64,000 bases of DNA. It comes from C-114 sp963745405. Its GTDB lineage: Bacteria > Chloroflexota > Limnocylindria > Limnocylindrales > CSP1-4. Below are positions 56,039 to 63,556 of this stretch, in pieces; the stretch's first letter is position 1; each line of letters opens with the position of its first letter. Location: contig CAVUWY010000002.1 in the NCBI GenBank assembly GCA_963745405.1, positions 1,798,001 to 1,862,000 on the forward strand, given 5' to 3'. A model generated the notes under the pieces. That model was not told where the DNA came from. It ran no database searches and saw only the letters and a program-made list of their open reading frames with translations. Both the position numbers and the translations under genes were made by a program.

Positions 56039-57436
56039 TCACTCGATAGCGGTCGAGCCTCGACACGCGGCGGTGTCTGCCGAACCACGCGACCTTGGCC
56101 TCGCGTCGTGTCTCGGGTTCACGTCGCAGGACCGACCGGGCCACCGAGGGATAGGCGATAGGCCAGGAGCAGGATCCCGGGTTGAACCTCCCAGTCGCCC
56201 GGTGGAGAATCGTTCGAAGCCCGAGGACCGGTACAGCCGCTGCGCGGCGGTCATGGATGGCCGCGTGTAGAGGGCGATCGCCTGGCGCCCGTCGGTCCGC
56301 GCCCGGGCGACGACCGAGTCGACGAGAGTCCGCCCGACCCCGTGCCCCCGAGCGCTCGTCGTCACTGCCAAAGCCCGGATCATCGCGTCCCCATCGCGGG
56401 CGCCTGGGCCCGCAGATCCGTCGAGAGCGGCCAGGTACGTGATGGTGCCGACGATCGCCCCGCTACCGTCGGTCGCTACGAGGACGACACCGCCTGCAGA
56501 TCGGCGGGCCGTGTCACGTACCTCGTCGAGATACCACTCCGGTTCGCTGCCGAGTGCCCGGTACGACGCGGCGACCATCGCACCGATCTCTTGGTATTCA
56601 TCGGGTCGAGCCTCCCGCACCGTCGCCTGGTCCGTAACCGGAGGCACAGCCCCGACGGTCGAGCCGGTCCTCTGAGCATGCCCGATGTACAGGATCGACG
56701 TATCCGGCGAAAGGACCATCCGACTCCGTCGACCGAACTCCTCTGGGGTGATACGGCCACGGTGGACGGCCGACATGAGCGCGATCAGTCGGATCGGGTT
56801 GGCGGTCGGTTTCATCCCCGTGGTCCCCAGATCCGAAAGGCCGCACCGCTCGAGTGTGGCAGCCAAGACGGCGGGCACTATGAAATGATCGGCCGCGTGG
56901 AGATCTCGTGGCATCCAGCGCGTGAGCGGAAAGTCTTGCGCCAGCCGGATCATGACGAACTCGCTGCGATTCGTCCGATTGATCGTGTCGTACAGGAAGA
57001 TCCCGCCGGGCCTCAGCACCCGCGCGATCTCGGCGATGACAGCGTCGACGTCCTCCACGTGTTCGAGGACGTCGACACAGGTGACCACGTCAAAGGCCCC
57101 ATCGGGGTACGGCAACGTCTCGCCTGGTCCGACGTCATAGGCGATCGGGAGGCCGCCGAGGGCGGCGTGAGACCGGGCGGTCGCGATGGACCGAGCGGAC
57201 TGGTCGATGCCGGTGACGAGGCATCCTCGTCGGGCCAGCTCCTCCGCGAGTAGACCACCCCCGCAGCCGACATCGAGCACTCGCAGCCCTGACGCCGTCA
57301 GTCGCTGGCGCTCGATCATCTGGTCGAAGTACTCAAGACGAGCCGGGTTGAGCGAGGTACGGATCGAGGCGAGCGGCTGGTCGGGCGCCCACCAGATATC
57401 GTCGGTCGCGTCGTACAGGCTGTTGTCGACGGCCAT
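56039..57436 (-). CDS. SAM methyltransferase (UbiG-like) fused to a GNAT acetyltransferase
   Basis: 465 aa two-domain protein. Residues 1-250 are a UbiG-type class I methyltransferase: WWAPDQPLASIRTSLNPARL, VLDVGCGGGLLAEELARRGC (SAM motif I), GIDQSARSIATARSHA, FDVVTCVDVLEHVEDVD and LRPGGIFLYDTINRT. Residues about 270-415 are a GNAT domain: VREARPDEYQEIGAMVAASY, IRALAVTTSARGHGVGRTLV (acetyl-CoA loop) and TAAQRLYRSSGFERF. The two-domain fusion is unusual. A small-molecule modification, as in antibiotic resistance or natural-product tailoring, is more likely than ubiquinone synthesis. It is divergent from marR, which probably controls it. Confidence 0.9.
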   Translation of the reverse strand: MAVDNSLYDATDDIWWAPDQPLASIRTSLNPARLEYFDQMIERQRLTASGLRVLDVGCGGGLLAEELARRGCLVTGIDQSARSIATARSHAALGGLPIAYDVGPGETLPYPDGAFDVVTCVDVLEHVEDVDAVIAEIARVLRPGGIFLYDTINRTNRSEFVMIRLAQDFPLTRWMPRDLHAADHFIVPAVLAATLERCGLSDLGTTGMKPTANPIRLIALMSAVHRGRITPEEFGRRSRMVLSPDTSILYIGHAQRTGSTVGAVPPVTDQATVREARPDEYQEIGAMVAASYRALGSEPEWYLDEVRDTARRSAGGVVLVATDGSGAIVGTITYLAALDGSAGPGARDGDAMIRALAVTTSARGHGVGRTLVDSVVARARTDGRQAIALYTRPSMTAAQRLYRSSGFERFSTGRLGGSTRDPAPGLSPIPRWPGRSCDVNPRHDARPRSRGSADTAACRGSTAIE

Positions 57437-57451
57437 GGCTCGAGCCTCCAG

Positions 57452-57495
57452 TGATAGTGTAGTGCCTGTATCACTATCAGTGAAGGGACTTCACT
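57452..57495. promoter_or_regulatory. Two palindromes between the methyltransferase and MarR genes
   Basis: TGATAGTG (57452-57459) with CACTATCA (57472-57479) is a perfect 8-base inverted repeat, the kind of operator MarR dimers bind. AGTGAA (57479-57484) with TTCACT (57490-57495) forms a second, ending one base before the MarR ATG and burying the GAAGGG ribosome site in a hairpin. The 59-base divergent region therefore carries both a likely operator and a possible translational control. Confidence 0.6.
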
Positions 57496-57954
57496 ATGTC
57501 AATACCCTCCGACGGATTCGACCGCCCACTGACGTTTCTAGTCGACCAGATGCGCGCGATCGATCGAGCCGTTACGCGCCACGTCGGTCGGTCGCTGCCG
57601 GCCGACGTCGGCACTCGAATCTCGGTGTCACACATGCGTCTGATGGCCGAGGTGCCACCACAGGGCATCAGGCCTTCTCAGCTCGCGGCTCGACTGGGGG
57701 TCACGCGCTCTGCCGTCTCGCAACTCGTCCGTCACCTCGAGCATGCGGGCCTTCTCGAGCGCGTGACTGATACGAGCGATGGCAGAGCCGAACTCGTGCG
57801 CCAAACAGAACGAGCCGCCACGGCTCAGCGCGTCGTACGGAAGACGATCGTGGCTGTCGAAACCCTGTGGTCCGAGCGACTCGGCGCGGAGACGTTCGCT
57901 GTCCTTCGGCGCTCACTCGCTGAACTCGAGCGCTGGTCGAGCGAGGACGTCTGA
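57496..57954 (+). CDS. MarR-family transcriptional regulator
   Basis: 152 aa. The winged helix is clear: ISVSHMRLMAEVPPQGIRPS, QLAARLGVTRSAVSQLVRHL, EHAGLLERVTDTSDGRAELV. The flanking helices for dimerisation are FLVDQMRAIDRAVTRHVGRS and FAVLRRSLAELERWSS. MarR proteins release DNA on binding aromatic or phenolic compounds. It is divergent from the methyltransferase-GNAT gene and probably represses both. Its stop lies one base before repeat copy B begins. Confidence 0.93.
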   Translation: MSIPSDGFDRPLTFLVDQMRAIDRAVTRHVGRSLPADVGTRISVSHMRLMAEVPPQGIRPSQLAARLGVTRSAVSQLVRHLEHAGLLERVTDTSDGRAELVRQTERAATAQRVVRKTIVAVETLWSERLGAETFAVLRRSLAELERWSSEDV

Positions 57955-57955
57955 C

Positions 57956-58105
57956 CACTGGTCCTGTCCGACCATCGGCGGCCCGGACGAGGCGGCGCTG
58001 CTCGCCGACCAGTATCCGGTTCCGATGGTTCTGCCCAACGCCATCCTGTTCGCCGGCCAGGACACCAGGTGGTTCGGCGCGCCATGACGGCCGATCGGCG
58101 GACCT
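57956..58105 (+). repeat. 150-bp direct repeat, copy B (orphan lipoprotein gene tail)
   Basis: Encodes HWSCPTIGGPDEAALLADQY and the terminal FAGQDTRWFGAP of the propeller lipoprotein, still in frame to a stop at 58085-58087, but without the rest of the gene. The change from the MarR gene to this fragment is abrupt. Either a second lipoprotein gene was replaced by the MarR cassette, or the cassette duplicated its target on arrival. Confidence 0.85.
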
Positions 58106-58138
58106 CACCCAGACGGGAGGCCGGCCGAAGGTATCTGC

Positions 58139-58666
58139 TCAGGCCGGGGCGGCGCCGGCACTGCCCCAGCGGCGAACCTCCGCCTCGAGATCGAGTGGCA
58201 GAACGGCGCCGTGGTGCTCGAACTCGCCCCAGGCCTGGCTCGGAACACGCCACATGATCTCGAATTCGTTGCCGTCCGGGTCAGCTCCGTAGAGGGACTT
58301 CGAGACCCCATGGTCGGACGCGCCCCCGAGGGCGCCCTCGGCCGAGAGGACCGCGGCGGCGTGAAAGAGATCGTCGATCGTGGGGACTTCCCAGGCCAGG
58401 TGATAGAGCCCGACCGATCCCCGGACGGGGCCGGCCGCGTCGGGCCCGACCGAGAACAGGCCGAGGTCGTGATGATTCTCGCCGTGGGCGGCTCGCAGGA
58501 ACACGGCCCGTCCGCCGAATGCGTTTTCAACGACTTCGAAGCCGAACACCCGGCCGTAGAACTCCGCCGCGACGGACGCGTCGCGGACGTACAGGACGGC
58601 GTGGTTAAGGCGGGCGACGCGGATGGACGTCGTTGGCTGGGCCCGGTCGATCGTCTTGTCGGGCAT
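58139..58666 (-). CDS. VOC-family (glyoxalase/bleomycin-resistance/dioxygenase) protein
   Basis: 175 aa with one paired beta-alpha-beta-beta-beta unit set: RVARLNHAVLYVRDASVAAE, FYGRVFGFEVVENAF, HHDLGLFSVGP, SVGLYHLAWEVPTIDDL, VSKSLYGADPDGNEFEIMWR. Candidate metal ligands are His in LNHAVLY, His in LYHLAWEV and Glu in NEFEIMW, the extradiol dioxygenase/glyoxalase set. The long charged C-terminal tail is like catechol-2,3-dioxygenase-type VOC enzymes. It follows the reductase gene by four bases and shares its operon. Substrate unknown. Confidence 0.9.
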   Translation of the reverse strand: MPDKTIDRAQPTTSIRVARLNHAVLYVRDASVAAEFYGRVFGFEVVENAFGGRAVFLRAAHGENHHDLGLFSVGPDAAGPVRGSVGLYHLAWEVPTIDDLFHAAAVLSAEGALGGASDHGVSKSLYGADPDGNEFEIMWRVPSQAWGEFEHHGAVLPLDLEAEVRRWGSAGAAPA

Positions 58667-58670
58667 CGGA

Positions 58671-59318
58671 TCAGGCCGCCTTGTTCGCGGCCGGTGCGCC
58701 GACCAGCTTCCAGCCGGACTGCCACGAACCGCCCCGGCTGATGTTCAGACTGATGTTGAGGAAGGCCATGCCCTCGAGCTGCCGGGCTCGCGCGAGCGGG
58801 CCTACGTCGATCGGGTTCAGGCCGATCGAGGCGAGCAGGCCGCTGACCTCGTCCTTGGCCTCGGCATCGTCGCCGGCCACGAATCCGTCGAGCTGGAGTC
58901 CCTCGGCGATGGGATCGTGCTGCCTCGAGGCGAACAAGGTGTTGAACGCCTTGACCACCCGCGACTTCGGCAGCAGGGTGGCGAGCTCCTCGGCGTTCGA
59001 GCTGGTCGTGTCGATATCCGGGCCGGCCGTGCCGAAGGACATCCGGTTGGTCACGTCGACCACGATCTTGCCGGCGGCAGCATCGGCGATCTCGCCCGCC
59101 AGCTGGGCGGCGCTCGTGAATGGGACTGCCAGGATCACGACGTCGCCTGCCGCGACGGCTTCGGCGTTCGAGCCGGCAAGGCGGGCCCCGGTCGAGCCAG
59201 CGGCAGCACCGGCGTCCCCGGGATCTCGTGAGGCGATCACGACCTCGTGACCGGCCTTGATGAACGAGGATGCCAGGGCAGTGCCGACGCTGCCGGCGCC
59301 GATGATCGCGATCTTCAT
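58671..59318 (-). CDS. NADPH-dependent F420 reductase-like dinucleotide-binding protein
   Basis: 215 aa. The Rossmann start is MKIAIIGAGSVGTALASSFI, followed by KAGHEVVIASRDPGDAGA, VILAVPFTSAAQLAGEI, KIVVDVTNRMS, and SRVVKAFNTLFASRQHD, matching the F420-dependent NADP reductase/YrrT-like family (COG2085). C-terminal LDGFVAGDDAEAKDEVSGLL and VGPLARARQLEGMAFLNISL are also typical. GGAGAAAC lies before the ATG at 59318. True F420 use cannot be decided from sequence. It is divergent from the XRE-cupin regulator and probably controlled by it. Confidence 0.9.
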   Translation of the reverse strand: MKIAIIGAGSVGTALASSFIKAGHEVVIASRDPGDAGAAAGSTGARLAGSNAEAVAAGDVVILAVPFTSAAQLAGEIADAAAGKIVVDVTNRMSFGTAGPDIDTTSSNAEELATLLPKSRVVKAFNTLFASRQHDPIAEGLQLDGFVAGDDAEAKDEVSGLLASIGLNPIDVGPLARARQLEGMAFLNISLNISRGGSWQSGWKLVGAPAANKAA

Positions 59319-59467
59319 GGAGTTTCTCCTTCGCCTTGTCGGGCCTTGTCGGCCTGCCTGGTGTCGTCCAACTTGACGAGTTGGCCTGCGTCCAGCGATA
59401 TTTGTTGACAGCACAACCGTAGTCCCATGGAGCAGCCCTTGTCAATACGAGTTTGCGGAGAGCCAAG

Positions 59468-60022
59468 GTGAGGACCGCGGAGCGACGGAGGCCGGCCGTC
59501 GGGATCCAGATCCGGAAATGGCGGATGACACGGGGCCTGACTCTGGCCAACGTCGCAGAGCGAAGTGGCCTCAACGTCGGCTACCTGTCACAGATCGAGA
59601 ACGACAAGGCATCGCCGTCGCTCCAGTGCCTTACCGCGATCGGCGGAGCGCTCGAAGTGCCGGCAGCCTGGTTCCTCATCGAGGACGTACCCGAGCCATA
59701 TCTGGTGCGGGCGGCCGACCGTCCGACGACTGAAACGATGCTGGGCCGGATCGAGCACGTCGACGGCCGCGGATCGCGTGAGGTCTCGATCCTGGAAGTG
59801 ATCAGTACGGAAGCCGGCCAGCGGGTCGGCGCCCATGCTCACGCCGGCGAGGAGCACCACATCGTCCTGCGCGGAACATTCCGGATGACGCAGGGTGACC
59901 ACAGCCTCGAGCTCGGACCGGGCGACTACGTCCGCTGGGACGGCACGATCCCCCACGATGGCGAGTCGACCAGCCCTGGGGGCGGTGCGATGCTGATCAT
60001 CCGGATCCGGCCCAAGGAGTAG
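59468..60022 (+). CDS. XRE-family regulator with C-terminal cupin sensor domain
   Basis: 184 aa. An HTH (MTRGLTLANVAERSGLNVGY, LSQIENDKASPSLQCLTAIG) is followed by a cupin_2 domain (about 100-180) with HAHAGEEHHIVLRGTFRMTQ and LELGPGDYVRWDGTIPHDGE, containing the His/Glu metal or ligand pocket. Relatives such as PuuR-type regulators sense small metabolites. The GTG at 59468 gives a natural start; the TTG at 59453 would add five residues. In the divergent gap TTGACA (59405-59410) and TGTCAA (59440-59445) face one another and could be -35 boxes of opposing promoters. Confidence 0.92.
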   Translation: MRTAERRRPAVGIQIRKWRMTRGLTLANVAERSGLNVGYLSQIENDKASPSLQCLTAIGGALEVPAAWFLIEDVPEPYLVRAADRPTTETMLGRIEHVDGRGSREVSILEVISTEAGQRVGAHAHAGEEHHIVLRGTFRMTQGDHSLELGPGDYVRWDGTIPHDGESTSPGGGAMLIIRIRPKE

Positions 60023-60119
60023 CGTCCGGGCGCACTCAGGGCCTATCGCGACACCATCGCCCGTCGATCGGGCCGGCCCGACCTGAGTCCCGTCATCGGG
60101 GCCGAACGACGCTGGTATC

Positions 60120-61379
60120 GTGCCCGTCGTGGCGGGCGAGACGCGGCGGACAGCACGATCGAGCTCGATCGGCGACGAGCGCGTCCAGCGCGAAGCCGTG
60201 TCGGAGATCCTGCGCGCGATCAGCCGCGCGCCGTTCGACCTCGACCAGGTCTTCCGCACCGTCCTCGAGCACGCGATCCGGTTGTGCGATGCCGACCGTG
60301 CGTTCGTGTTCCTTCTCGACGGAGACGTCTATCGACACGTGGCCGATATCGCCGCTCCGTCGGAAGTCGTCGCGTTCAACCTCGCCAACCCCCAGCGACC
60401 GAGTCGGAAGACGCTGACCGGGCGGACGGCTCTGGAGGGACGACCGGTCCACATCCCCGACGTCCTCGCCGACCCTGAGTACGACTATCCCGAGGCCCTC
60501 CGGCTCGGTGGCTTCCGCGCCATGCTCGGCGTTCCCATCCTCCGGGAGGGGATCGTGGTCGGGGTCATCGACCTGTGGCGGGACGAGCCGCGGTCCTTCA
60601 GCGATCGCGAGATCGAGCTGGTGACACTCTTCGCGGACCAGGCCGGGATCGCCCTCGAGACGACGCGCCTGATCCAGACGATCCACCGGCAGCGGACCGA
60701 GCTCGCCCAATTCCTCTCTCCCCAGGTTGCGGCCCTGGTCTCGAGTGACGAGGGCGAAGCCCTCCTCGCCGGCCATCGTCGCGAGATCACCGTCACCTTC
60801 TGCGACCTTCGGGGCTTCACCTCCTTTTCCGAGGTCGCCGAGCCGGAGGAGGTCCTCACCGTTCTCCGTGAGTACCACGCCGCCATGGGGCCCCTGATCA
60901 GCGAGTACGGTGGCACGCTCGAGCGGTTCGCCGGCGATGGGATCATGGTCTATTTCAACGACCCTGTACCGCTGCCTGACCACGCTGCTCGCGCCGTCCG
61001 GATGGCCGTCGCGATGAGGGATCGCTTCGTCACGCTGGCCGTACCGTGGCGCAGGCGGGGAAACACTCTTGGACTCGGCATCGGGATCGCGACCGGCTAC
61101 GCGACGCTCGGCCGGATCGGCTACGAGGGTCGCTTCGACTACGCCGCCATCGGCAGCGTCGTGAACCTCGCGGCACGTCTGTGTGCCGAGGCGTCCGACG
61201 GCTCGATCGTCCTGGACCAGCGTGCCCTCGCCCAGGTGGAGGAGGTCGTCGAGGCCCGGGCCCTTGGCCCGCTCACCCTCAAGGGATTCAGCCGCCCCGT
61301 GCAGGCCTTCGACATCACCGGGATCCGCCCGGTGCTTGATGGCCTTTCGAGTCACCCGGCGGGGGCGGAGGCACCGTGA
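60120..61379 (+). CDS. GAF-domain class III adenylate/guanylate cyclase
   Basis: 419 aa. The GAF domain covers about residues 28-185 (FRTVLEHAIRLCDADRAFVF, GGFRAMLGVPILREGIVVGV). The catalytic domain covers about 215-395, with ITVTFCDLRGFTSFSEVAEP (first metal Asp), GGTLERFAGDGIMVYFNDPV (second metal Asp) and GLGIGIATGYATLGRIGYEG, FDYAAIGSVVNLAARLC (transition-state Asn and Arg). All catalytic residues appear intact, so it should make cAMP or cGMP. Soluble. GTG starts at 60120 or 60129 are both possible. It has no membrane segment; the GAF ligand is unknown. Confidence 0.92.
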   Translation: MPVVAGETRRTARSSSIGDERVQREAVSEILRAISRAPFDLDQVFRTVLEHAIRLCDADRAFVFLLDGDVYRHVADIAAPSEVVAFNLANPQRPSRKTLTGRTALEGRPVHIPDVLADPEYDYPEALRLGGFRAMLGVPILREGIVVGVIDLWRDEPRSFSDREIELVTLFADQAGIALETTRLIQTIHRQRTELAQFLSPQVAALVSSDEGEALLAGHRREITVTFCDLRGFTSFSEVAEPEEVLTVLREYHAAMGPLISEYGGTLERFAGDGIMVYFNDPVPLPDHAARAVRMAVAMRDRFVTLAVPWRRRGNTLGLGIGIATGYATLGRIGYEGRFDYAAIGSVVNLAARLCAEASDGSIVLDQRALAQVEEVVEARALGPLTLKGFSRPVQAFDITGIRPVLDGLSSHPAGAEAP

Positions 61380-61438
61380 CGAGCTTGGCGCTGCGGGATC
61401 CCGACCACGTCCGAGTCGCGTGAGATCGGCCGCGTCCG

Positions 61439-62200
61439 CTACAGCTCCTGGCGACGGAAGGCGAGCGCAGCGATGAGGAGGACGCCGACGATCAGGACGA
61501 TCGCGGCCAGCACTGAGCCGGCAACGTCGACGCCTGCCTGTCCAAGGGCCAGGGCGCGGGCGGGAGCACCGAGGCCCCCCGGCAGATAGCGCCCGATCGC
61601 GGGTACGACGCTGAGGATCCCGAGGACGAGGATCGCCGTTATGCCAAGGCCGGCGGCTGCGGGCGCGGATCGAGTCAGCGTGCTACCGAGGAAGGTGATC
61701 GCGGCGTACGCGACCAGAGCCAGCCACTGGAGGACAAGCGCTCCGGCGAATCCCAGGAGGGACAGCGGTTCGAACAGCACCAGGGTGTAGAACCAGGCCC
61801 CGGCGCCGGCGATGGCCGTCGCGATGCCGAGCGTCGTCGCGATCGCGACGAACTTGGAAGCAAGAAAGGCCGACCGGGTCACGGGCTTCACGAGCACCAT
61901 CGCCGCTGTCCCACGCTCCTTCTCCGTGGCCACCGAACCCATCGCCAGGAGGACCGCGATCAGCGCCCCGAACTGGCCCAGGTTCTTGGCCAGTTGGTCG
62001 TACGCATCGGCCGCGGTCGGTGGCGGCAGGACGACCTGGAACTGTTCACCGCCCACCGCCTTGAGGATCTCAGGCGTAAAGCGAGCCAGGAGCGGTGACA
62101 CCAGTCCGACGACCAGGAATACCGTCGCCACGACCGGGAGCCTGGTCGTGCGCCACTGCTCGAGGAGCTCCTTGCGCAGGAGGGTGACGAAGCCGGTCAC
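61439..62200 (-). CDS. ABC-2 type transporter permease
   Basis: 253 aa with six predicted helices and the usual N-terminal amphipathic start FVTLLRKELLEQWRTTRLPV. A large extracytoplasmic loop (KAVGGEQFQVVLPPPTAADA) follows helix 1. EKERGTAAMVLVKPVTRSAF is the conserved NosY/ABC-2 cytoplasmic loop. Its ATG overlaps the ATPase stop (62197-62200). Substrate unknown; NosFY-like copper export and multidrug export are both compatible. Confidence 0.9.
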   Translation of the reverse strand: MTGFVTLLRKELLEQWRTTRLPVVATVFLVVGLVSPLLARFTPEILKAVGGEQFQVVLPPPTAADAYDQLAKNLGQFGALIAVLLAMGSVATEKERGTAAMVLVKPVTRSAFLASKFVAIATTLGIATAIAGAGAWFYTLVLFEPLSLLGFAGALVLQWLALVAYAAITFLGSTLTRSAPAAAGLGITAILVLGILSVVPAIGRYLPGGLGAPARALALGQAGVDVAGSVLAAIVLIVGVLLIAALAFRRQEL

Positions 62201-63207
62201 GGTCCGGGTACCGTTCGCGGCCTGATGAATCCCCGGCCGTCGAGATCGTTCGCCGACGGCGGTCCGACGAGCTCCAGGAAGACCTCCTCGAGGGTCGGCC
62301 GGGCCCGTTCGAACGACTCGAGCGTGATGCCGGCCGCCACCACCACGGGCAGGATCGCCTCCGCGGCCGCCTCAGCATCGGCGACCCCCACGGTGATCGC
62401 TCCCGACGCGAGCGATGCGTCGGTGACCCAGGGAGTCGCCCGAAGCTGGTCGACCAGCCTGCCCACCGCCGCGTCCTGGCCGGGTCCGGGTACGATCCGA
62501 TAGATCGGCTTGGCGTGCGTAGCCAGCAAGTCGTCGAGAGGACCCTCCGTCACCCTCCGGCCGCGATCGAGGATCGCGACCCGATCGCAGATCCGCTCGG
62601 CGTCCGCCAGGACGTGGGTCGAAACGACCACGGTCGCTTCGTTCCGCAGGTCCGCGATGAGCTCAAGGAGGTCGCGTCGTCCCTCCGGGTCGAGCGAGCT
62701 GACCGGCTCGTCGAGGATCAGGAGTCGCGGCTGGTTCACGAGCGCCTGGCCGATCCCGAGCCGCTGGCGCATCCCGCCCGAATATCCGCCGATCCGCCGG
62801 CCGGCGGCCGCCTCGAGACCGATCTGTTCGAGCACCGTCCGGACCCGCCCGGTGAGCGCCGGTCCTCTCAAGCCATGGAGCCGTCCGACGAACTCGAGTA
62901 ATTCGCGTCCGGTCATCCAGCTGTAGAAGCGCGGATCCTGGTCCAGATAGCCGATGCGGGAATGGAGCTCGGGGACATCCGATCCGACGGGGATCCCCCC
63001 GACCGTCGCGCTACCTGCGCTCGCCCGGGCCAGCCCGGTCAGGATCCGGATGGTCGTCGTCTTGCCCGCCCCGTTCGGGCCGAGGAGGCCGAAGATCGAG
63101 CCGCCGGGCACGCTCAGGTCGAGGTGGTCCAAGGCGAGGATCGAGCCGAACTCCTTGGTCAGGCCGCGGACCTCGACAGCCGTCCCACCGTTTGCCGGGG
63201 CGGTCAT
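62197..63207 (-). CDS. ABC-2 transporter ATP-binding protein
   Basis: 336 aa. The ABC domain holds Walker A GLLGPNGAGKTTTIRILTGL, Q-loop IGYLDQDPRFYSW, signature YSGGMRQRLGIGQALV, Walker B RLLILDEPVSSLDPEG and switch TVVVSTHVLADAERICDR. The C-terminal 100 residues (VTEGPLDDLLATHAKPIYRI, EAILPVVVAAGITLESFERA, PTLEEVFLELVG) are the DUF4162-type domain of exporters. It overlaps the permease start and the upstream small membrane gene by four bases each, a coupled three-gene operon. Confidence 0.95.
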   Translation of the reverse strand: MTAPANGGTAVEVRGLTKEFGSILALDHLDLSVPGGSIFGLLGPNGAGKTTTIRILTGLARASAGSATVGGIPVGSDVPELHSRIGYLDQDPRFYSWMTGRELLEFVGRLHGLRGPALTGRVRTVLEQIGLEAAAGRRIGGYSGGMRQRLGIGQALVNQPRLLILDEPVSSLDPEGRRDLLELIADLRNEATVVVSTHVLADAERICDRVAILDRGRRVTEGPLDDLLATHAKPIYRIVPGPGQDAAVGRLVDQLRATPWVTDASLASGAITVGVADAEAAAEAILPVVVAAGITLESFERARPTLEEVFLELVGPPSANDLDGRGFIRPRTVPGP

Positions 63208-63413
63208 TCGTCCTCCCGCCCGGCGACGAAGTAGACGATCGGCCCGACGATGTTGATGAACACGATGACGAGCACCCAGACGAGCTTGTTGCCGCCGCGA
63301 ACCCGTCGTTCCTCGCGACCGAGGTCGATCAACGCTGCGATCAGCAGGCCGACCTGTATCACGATGATCGGCGCGACCAGGGCAACGATCTGTTCGGGAT
63401 TCAGCTCGGCCAT
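63204..63413 (-). CDS. Small PLDc_N-domain membrane protein
   Basis: 69 aa with two helices: IVALVAPIIVIQVGLLIAAL and KLVWVLVIVFINIVGPIVYF, the second ending in VAGREDE. The pattern (DLxRRxxxxGxxKxxWxLxIxxxNxxGxIxYfxxGR) is that of the PLDc_N/negative-regulatory small proteins encoded beside ABC exporters. The ATG at 63413 removes a long random extension. It probably modulates or anchors the transporter complex, but the role is not established. Confidence 0.88.
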   Translation of the reverse strand: MAELNPEQIVALVAPIIVIQVGLLIAALIDLGREERRVRGGNKLVWVLVIVFINIVGPIVYFVAGREDE

Positions 63414-63556
63414 CAGTGGTTCTCGCCGTCCCCGGGCGGCAGGATCGCCCCGAGGATGCGCCGCATTCGACCGGGTCGGGGCGGCTCCGCCAGGAGAGGC
63501 TGGAGGACCCGGGCGAACTCCAGTATCGGTCGAATTCGCCGATGAGCCTTCATCCG

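Noticed and set aside
59405..59445. TTGACA...TGTCAA as an operator palindrome
   Set aside because: The arms are 29 bases apart and each is a plausible -35 box for one of two divergent promoters, so promoter function explains them without a regulator.
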